Assembly (NCBI GenBank): GCA_012514185.1
Contig: JAAZAT010000103.1
Span: 1-36,220 of the forward strand
Length of the DNA stretch: 36,220 bases
Direction: 5' to 3'
Source: Spirochaetales bacterium
Lineage (GTDB): Bacteria; Spirochaetota; Spirochaetia; Sphaerochaetales; Sphaerochaetaceae
Under the pieces are notes generated by a model, which did not search any database, was not told the DNA's origin, and saw only the letters and a list, made by a program, of their open reading frames with translations. Numbering within the stretch: the stretch's first letter is position 1; the number at the start of each line of letters is the position of its first letter. This document shows, piece by piece, positions 31,676 to 36,220 of this stretch. Both the position numbers and the translations under genes were made by a program.

Positions 31676-33913
31676 ATGTTTACAAAAAAACGCATCCTTC
31701 AGTTCTGTGCTGCGGCACTGATTTTCCTGCTGGTGGACTTCTGGATGTACAGTATGCTCTCTTCCAACTTCAGGGGCTATGAAGAGCAGCGGAACTTCAA
31801 TGAAATAGAACTGTTCGCCCAAACAGTACCCGAAGAGACCACCAATGAGGCGTATGAGGGGTGGATTCCCACAGTCAAGGACATCATCCCCGGCTCTCGC
31901 GCCCTCTATCTGGCTTTTGATGAACTCACCTTCGATTTTGTCCCTCTCACCGGCTCACAAACAACCCGTGCCCTGTTTGATGCCAACAAACCCAATGCTG
32001 AATTCCAAAAAGCCCTGGAAAGTGTCTATTATCTTGAGCCCATGCGCCTTGGCTCCACCTACAAAGCAGATTACAGCATCGATCCGGATGCCAACAGCTT
32101 TGAGCTTACCGACAGCCAGGTCTACTTTGTTCCGGTCATCGACGAAACCGGTTACCAGGTCTCCGGAGCCGTCATGATCCTGGTCCCCACCAGCACAGCC
32201 ACCGGGTTCAACAATCTGCTCAGGACCCTCTTCATTGCGGCGGCTGTTGTTTTCTTGGGCATCCTGTTGGTTCTCACCTTCACCCGGGACCCGATGACAG
32301 GCTTCATGGTCCTCGGTCTTTTTGCCATCGTACTGGTTTTCATCGCCTATCCCCTGATCGAGGCAGTCCGCCTCTCATTCATGAAGGACGGCGTCTTCAG
32401 CCTGCAAACCTGGAAGGAAAGCCTCTCTCCCACCTATTTGGTCGCCCTCTGGGGTTCTCTCAGGTTGGGAATCCTCACCGCCACCATCTCTACCTTGGTG
32501 GGGTACATGTTCGCCTTCCTCATCGAACGAACAAGCTTCAGGCAGAAGAAACTGATGACCACCTTGGCCACCATGCCGGTCATCTCTCCTCCCTTCTCGC
32601 TGTCGCTCTCCATCATCCTGCTCTTTGGAAACAATGGCTTGATCAGCAAGCAGCTGCTTCATCTGAACACCTCCATCTATGGCTTGGGAGGGTTGACCCT
32701 CGTGCAGATCATCGGCATGTTCCCCATCGCGTTCATGACGATCAGCGGAGTGCTCAGGCAGATAGACTCCACCGTCGAGGATGCTTCGCTGGACCTCAGC
32801 GCAACCAGATGGCAGACCTTTAAGTCGATTACCCTTCCCCTGTCAGCCCCCGGAATCCTCTCTGCCTGGCTGCTGGTATTCACCAACTCCCTGGCTGACT
32901 TTGCCAACCCCCTGTTGCTCAGCGGCGACTACCGGGTGCTCTCGACCGAAGCCTATATGTTGGTCACAGGGCGCAGCAACCTTGGAGCAGGTTCGGCCCT
33001 TTCGTTCATCCTGTTGATGCCCACCCTTACCGCCTTCCTCATCCAACGCAACTGGGTGTCCAAGAAGAGCTTCGTAACCGTTACAGGAAAGCCTTCCACC
33101 AACCTTACCGAATTGACCAACAAGCCGGTGAGGATGGTTTTAGAGATCGGCTCATGGATTTTCATCGGCTTTATCGGGGCTCTCTACCTGACCATCGTGG
33201 CAGGATGCTTTGTAGTGAACTGGGGTATCGACTACTCCTTCACCCTTGCAAACTGGGGAGAGGCACTCTCGCGAGGCTGGACTTCCATCCGTGACACCGT
33301 CACCCTGGCGGCCATCGCCACACCGATTGCAGGCCTGCTCGCCATGCTCAGCGCCATGCTGATCGTCCGAAAGAAGTTCCCGGGCAAACGGTTCTTGGAG
33401 ATGATGATCATGACTCCGTACGCCATCCCGGGTACCTTGATCGGTATCAGTTATGTACTGGCTTTCAACAAGCAGCCGCTGCTGCTGGTGGGTACCGGTG
33501 CGATCATCGTCATCAACTACATCATCCGCGAACTGCCGGTAGGACTTGAGAACGGCATCACAGCCCTTCATCAGATCGATCCGGCCATCGAGGAGTCGGC
33601 TGCAGACCTGGGAGCCGATGTTCCCACCGTCTTCCGCACGATTGTTCTCCCGTTGATCCGGCCGGCCTTTTTAAGCAGCATGTCGTACACCTTCGTACGC
33701 TCCATGACTGCAGTCAGCGCCATCATCTTCTTGATATCGGCTCGCTGGAATCACCTGACCGTCTTGATTTTCAACTTCTCTGAAAACCTCAGATTCGGTC
33801 TTGCCAGCGTCTTGTCAACCATCCTGATCTTCATCGTCCTCTCTGTTTGGGCCCTGATGCAGATCGTGGTCCGTGATGACAAGCTCACCCAGAAAACTAT
33901 CTCAACCCGCTAA
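31676..33913 (+). CDS. fused ABC transporter permease (FbpB/AfuB-like) with extracytoplasmic N-terminal domain
   Basis: A 745-residue inner-membrane protein carrying both permease halves, as in FbpB/AfuB. The two EAA loops are EDASLDLSATRWQTFKSITL (from 368) and EESAADLGADVPTVFRTIVL (from 639). The unusual part is the N-terminus: one helix (about 8-27), then about 155 mostly hydrophilic residues (28-182) before the next helix (about 183-203). This places a sizeable domain outside the membrane; normal relatives lack it. The start at 31676 has only a weak ribosome site. It is 12 bases before its ATPase gene. Confidence 0.85.
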   Translation: MFTKKRILQFCAAALIFLLVDFWMYSMLSSNFRGYEEQRNFNEIELFAQTVPEETTNEAYEGWIPTVKDIIPGSRALYLAFDELTFDFVPLTGSQTTRALFDANKPNAEFQKALESVYYLEPMRLGSTYKADYSIDPDANSFELTDSQVYFVPVIDETGYQVSGAVMILVPTSTATGFNNLLRTLFIAAAVVFLGILLVLTFTRDPMTGFMVLGLFAIVLVFIAYPLIEAVRLSFMKDGVFSLQTWKESLSPTYLVALWGSLRLGILTATISTLVGYMFAFLIERTSFRQKKLMTTLATMPVISPPFSLSLSIILLFGNNGLISKQLLHLNTSIYGLGGLTLVQIIGMFPIAFMTISGVLRQIDSTVEDASLDLSATRWQTFKSITLPLSAPGILSAWLLVFTNSLADFANPLLLSGDYRVLSTEAYMLVTGRSNLGAGSALSFILLMPTLTAFLIQRNWVSKKSFVTVTGKPSTNLTELTNKPVRMVLEIGSWIFIGFIGALYLTIVAGCFVVNWGIDYSFTLANWGEALSRGWTSIRDTVTLAAIATPIAGLLAMLSAMLIVRKKFPGKRFLEMMIMTPYAIPGTLIGISYVLAFNKQPLLLVGTGAIIVINYIIRELPVGLENGITALHQIDPAIEESAADLGADVPTVFRTIVLPLIRPAFLSSMSYTFVRSMTAVSAIIFLISARWNHLTVLIFNFSENLRFGLASVLSTILIFIVLSVWALMQIVVRDDKLTQKTISTR

Positions 33914-33924
33914 GGTGGTGATCC

Positions 33925-35025
33925 ATGGAAAAGAAAAGTGTATCGGTAACCCTTGAGCATGTAACCAAGAAATTCAAGGATGTAAAAGGAAAGGCTGATG
34001 TAATTGCAGTCAATGATTCTCACTTTGTCATCGAGCCCGGCGAGTTGGTAACCCTTCTTGGTCCCTCTGGTTGCGGCAAAACCACCACCTTGCGCATGAT
34101 CGCCGGCTTTGAGCTGCCCACCGAGGGTAAGATTTATATCGGCAATGAGGAAGTGACCATGCTGCCTCCGAACAAGCGGGATACCGCCACCATGTTCCAA
34201 AGCTATGGCTTGTTCCCTCACATGACGGTCTTCGACAACGTCGCCTACGGCCTCAGGCTGAGAAAAGTACCCCAGGAGGAGATTACCAAGCGGGTGAATG
34301 AAACCCTGGCTCTGGTCGGCCTTGCCACCTATGGAGACCGTGCTCCTTCCAAGCTTTCAGGAGGACAGCAGCAGCGTGTCGCCCTGGCCCGCAGCCTCAT
34401 CGTCACCCCATCGGTGCTGTTGCTTGATGAACCTTTGTCCAATCTTGATGCACTGCTGCGTGAGCAGATGCGCGTCGAGATCCGCAAGATTCAGAAGGCA
34501 TTGGGCATCACCGCCGTCTACGTCACCCACGACCGGGTTGAAGCCATGAGCCTCTCGGACCGTGTCGTGGTCATGAAGGACGGGTATGTCCGTCAAATCG
34601 GATCGCCCAATGAGGTCTATGAGGATCCAAACTCCCGCTTCGTTGCCGGCTTTGTAGGAAAGGCAGCCTTCTTTCCGGTACACGTCAAGAAGCATGAGAA
34701 GAAGACCTGGGTGTGCGAGCTTGGTGGAAAGGATGTCCTGGTTGAACGCTCGGCTGACAATGTCGAGGTGGGCTCTGAGGCCGTGTTGATGGCCAGACCG
34801 GAGTCGCTGCGCATTGTTGAGAGCGGACAGGGCAAGATTGAAGGCAAGGTAAGGATGAATGTCTATCTTGGCCACAGCCTGGAGGCCTTTGTCAGCACCA
34901 GCTTCGGAGAAGTCCTTGTCCAAATCGACGACCCCCATGCAAAGAAGGTCTTCAAGGAAGGAGAAGACGTCTCCATCGACTTCACAGCCGACCGTGTACG
35001 ATTGCTTAACAAGGATGAAGCGTAA
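33925..35025 (+). CDS. ABC transporter ATP-binding protein (FbpC/PotA-like)
   Basis: A 366-residue ATPase that energises the fused permease. Walker A GPSGCGKTT (46-54), Q-loop Gln92 in TMFQSYGLFPHM, signature LSGGQQQRVALARSL (144-158), Walker B LLLDEP (165-170) and switch His202 in YVTHDRVEAM are all intact. Residues about 245-366 form a TOBE-type regulatory domain, ending VSIDFTADRVRLLNKDEA. In place of the usual THDQ there is THDR, a minor change. AAGGTGG lies before the ATG. It is the last gene of the operon, followed by the hairpin at 35073-35095. Confidence 0.9.
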   Translation: MEKKSVSVTLEHVTKKFKDVKGKADVIAVNDSHFVIEPGELVTLLGPSGCGKTTTLRMIAGFELPTEGKIYIGNEEVTMLPPNKRDTATMFQSYGLFPHMTVFDNVAYGLRLRKVPQEEITKRVNETLALVGLATYGDRAPSKLSGGQQQRVALARSLIVTPSVLLLDEPLSNLDALLREQMRVEIRKIQKALGITAVYVTHDRVEAMSLSDRVVVMKDGYVRQIGSPNEVYEDPNSRFVAGFVGKAAFFPVHVKKHEKKTWVCELGGKDVLVERSADNVEVGSEAVLMARPESLRIVESGQGKIEGKVRMNVYLGHSLEAFVSTSFGEVLVQIDDPHAKKVFKEGEDVSIDFTADRVRLLNKDEA

Positions 35026-35072
35026 TCTCCATGAAGAAGTAGCCATGTTGATCAGGCTTGTACTTTCTTGCT

Positions 35073-35097
35073 ATGCCCCGGATTATCCGGGGCATTT
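35073..35097 (+). terminator. terminator of the AfuA-like operon
   Basis: ATGCCCCGG / CCGGGGCAT form a 9-bp GC-rich stem with a 5-base loop about 50 bases after the ATPase stop. The T-run is short (TTTCAT), so efficiency is uncertain. Confidence 0.65.
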
Positions 35098-35141
35098 CAT
35101 GTGTATGAACAGCCTCTGAAACTGCAACTTGGCTTCACCTG

Positions 35142-35501
35142 TTACAACGTACCAGTAGCAATATACCTGCCATTTTTATCAGAGCCTTCCCGTGCAATAA
35201 CCCCATTATCTCTCAATTCTTTCATTGCCCTTTGTACAGACCTTGCGGAAAGCAATGATTGCTCAGCATTCTCTTTCTGTCTCAATGTTCCATCTTGCTT
35301 GATTATCTGCAAAACAAGTCTTGCATTATCTGAAAGGTTCATATCAGATTTGTCTACACCGCCATTGGTTTGTTCGTCAAGAATGCTCACAGCTTCTTTA
35401 TTGAAAGGAAAACGTACTGAAATGAAATGTTCAGAATATCGAAAAGCATGAGAATGATGCACGTCGCACCACACTAGTACATTCTTTGGATAGCAAACCA
35501 A
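35142..35501 (-). pseudogene. remnant of an AlbA/RecG-related regulator, C-terminal part
   Basis: The frame encodes 119 residues. From about residue 20 it resembles the C-terminal end of AlbA_2/RecG-like (HATPase_c_4) transcriptional regulators: FRYSEHFISVRFPFN, then a winged helix (LSDNARLVLQIIKQDG, LLSARSVQRAMKELRDNGVI, REGSDKNGRYIA). The first 20 residues (MVCYPKNVLVWCDVHHSHAF) do not fit, and the large N-terminal domain of that family is missing, with no room for it. The stretch looks more AT-rich than its neighbours and has no clear ribosome site. It is best read as a decayed or transferred gene fragment; a short functional DNA-binding protein cannot be excluded. Confidence 0.5.
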
Positions 35502-35527
35502 ATCTCAGCAAGAGCCTTGCAGTACCG

Positions 35528-35549
35528 GAGGCGGCCGATCAGCCGCCTC
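35528..35549 (-). terminator. hairpin after the GH28 gene
   Basis: GAGGCGGC / GCCGCCTC form an 8-bp stem with a 6-base loop, about 50 bases after the GH28 stop on the minus strand. No T-run follows, so it is a weak terminator or a 3'-end stabiliser. Confidence 0.5.
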
Positions 35550-35597
35550 GTTCATCTCTCCTTTATACCAGGCGATTCTTCACTCAATAATTGGATG

Positions 35598-36220
35598 TCA
35601 GCTCTGAAGCTGTACCCCGTCCTCGACCACCAAGGCAGTCTCCACCCCCTCCACCTGTACATCTTGCATGGACAGCTCTACATTCCTCAGCCTGATTCCC
35701 CTCCCTTCGGGCTCGGGAAGACCTTCATACATCTCACTCTCCTCAACCGGTGTGAGTCCGCTTGTTGCTACGGTAAAGCTGCAGTTGCGGATTACCAAGT
35801 CCCTGATCGGGGACTCGGGCAGCCCTACGATGAAGGCAGCCGAAGAAGTTGAATCCTCGCTGGTGCAATTCTCAATAAGAATACGTTCAATGCTGGGTGT
35901 TGTAGCAGTGATCTCCTTCTTTTCCAAGGAGAAATCCTCCTTATTGAGGCTGCCGCAGCGGTAGTACATATTCACGGTAAGGGGACAAAGATTCCTTCGC
36001 ATCCGAACCGAATCGAAGTGCAGGTTGGAAATCTCCCCTCCTCGACCTCTTCGGGTCTTGATCCTGATACCCCTGTCGGTCCCATCGAACAAACAATCCC
36101 TTACTCTCACATCCCTGATGCCTGCAGCCGTCTCACTGCCGATGACAGCCCCTCCGTGGGCGCTCTTTACGGTGCATCCCTCGATGAGGACATCGGTGGT
36201 AGGCATGTTGGTGGCAACCC
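35598..36220 (-). CDS. GH28 polygalacturonase-like protein (partial, C-terminal part)
   Basis: The visible 206 or so codons are the C-terminal part of a right-handed parallel beta-helix enzyme of family GH28, which hydrolyses alpha-1,4-galacturonan or rhamnogalacturonan. Visible features are TDVLIEGCTVKSAHGGAVIG and SE directly after it (active-site region with the conserved His), then DRGIRIKTRRGRGG, whose RIKT is the substrate-binding motif of the family. Repeating helix coils continue (ISNLHFDSVRMRR, IERILIENCTS, IRDLVIRNCSF). The reading frame runs through the right edge, so the N-terminus is missing and a signal peptide cannot be judged. It supplies galacturonate to the Uxa pathway; exo-acting forms are common in this type. 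Confidence 0.85.
   Translation of the reverse strand, partial: VATNMPTTDVLIEGCTVKSAHGGAVIGSETAAGIRDVRVRDCLFDGTDRGIRIKTRRGRGGEISNLHFDSVRMRRNLCPLTVNMYYRCGSLNKEDFSLEKKEITATTPSIERILIENCTSEDSTSSAAFIVGLPESPIRDLVIRNCSFTVATSGLTPVEESEMYEGLPEPEGRGIRLRNVELSMQDVQVEGVETALVVEDGVQLQS

Noticed and set aside
30511-35025. Calling this operon a ferric-iron importer.
   Set aside because: The family allows it, but the tandem Tyr iron ligands and a Fur-like site are not visible, so only the broader class is stated.

Overview
The window looks like a chromosomal segment of a free-living, fermentative spirochaete of the Sphaerochaeta type. This is an inference. The three solute-binding proteins all have non-lipidated signal peptides ending F[AS]QG followed by an Ala/Glu-rich start. 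The regulators and transporters are of kinds common in that group, and the content is a mix of clostridial-type (LplABC-like) and proteobacterial-type (Uxa/Kdg) sugar-acid genes. No rRNA, tRNA, CRISPR array, insertion sequence or prophage gene is visible.

Layout. 1-4656 (minus): a BMP-type (nucleoside-like) ABC importer, ordered binding protein, ATPase, permease, permease (last gene cut by the left edge), with a good sigma70-type promoter at 4708-4736. 4923-9591 (minus): an LplB/LplC-type importer with its binding protein and a GH105 unsaturated-uronyl hydrolase, closed by a clear terminator. 9854-11038 (plus): a probable outer-membrane beta-barrel protein. 11043-11905 (minus): a PadR repressor and a DUF2812 membrane protein. 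11986-15177 (minus): a 1063-residue regulator joining a LacI-type sensor, a degenerate histidine-kinase core and an AraC DNA-binding domain. 15366-21619 (plus): a BASS-family transporter, uxaB, uxaA, uxaC and an IclR (KdgR-like) regulator, closed by a strong terminator. 21696-23024 (plus): a Gfo/Idh/MocA oxidoreductase and a cupin. 23030-25123 (minus): a protein of unknown function with a His/Cys-rich tail and an AEC permease. 25249-26568 (plus): an acyltransferase with a zinc ribbon. 26557-27180 (minus): an exported DUF2202 protein. 27328-29458: divergent kdgK and kdgA. 29530-30381: a double GNAT protein. 30511-35025 (plus): an AfuA/FbpA-like binding protein, a fused permease and an ATPase. 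35142-35501 (minus): a gene remnant. 35598-36220 (minus): the C-terminal part of a GH28 polygalacturonase cut by the right edge.

How it works together. The centre and flanks form a pectin/galacturonate utilisation region. GH28 and GH105 release (unsaturated) galacturonate from pectic oligomers. The LplABC-like importer probably brings the oligomers in, and the BASS-family protein is a candidate monomer transporter. UxaC, UxaB and UxaA take galacturonate through tagaturonate and altronate to 2-keto-3-deoxygluconate. KdgK phosphorylates it and KdgA splits it to pyruvate and glyceraldehyde-3-phosphate. Two matching palindromes of the KdgR-box type (15359-15373 in front of the uxa operon, 28457-28471 between kdgK and kdgA) tie both halves to the IclR regulator encoded at the end of the uxa operon. 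A second layer is suggested by paired palindromes at 15204-15258, next to the giant LacI/pseudokinase/AraC regulator.

The most unusual items are that regulator, the aldolase with an extra C-terminal VOC-like domain, the fused permease with a large extracytoplasmic N-terminal domain, and strong hairpins without a long T-run after all three binding-protein genes.
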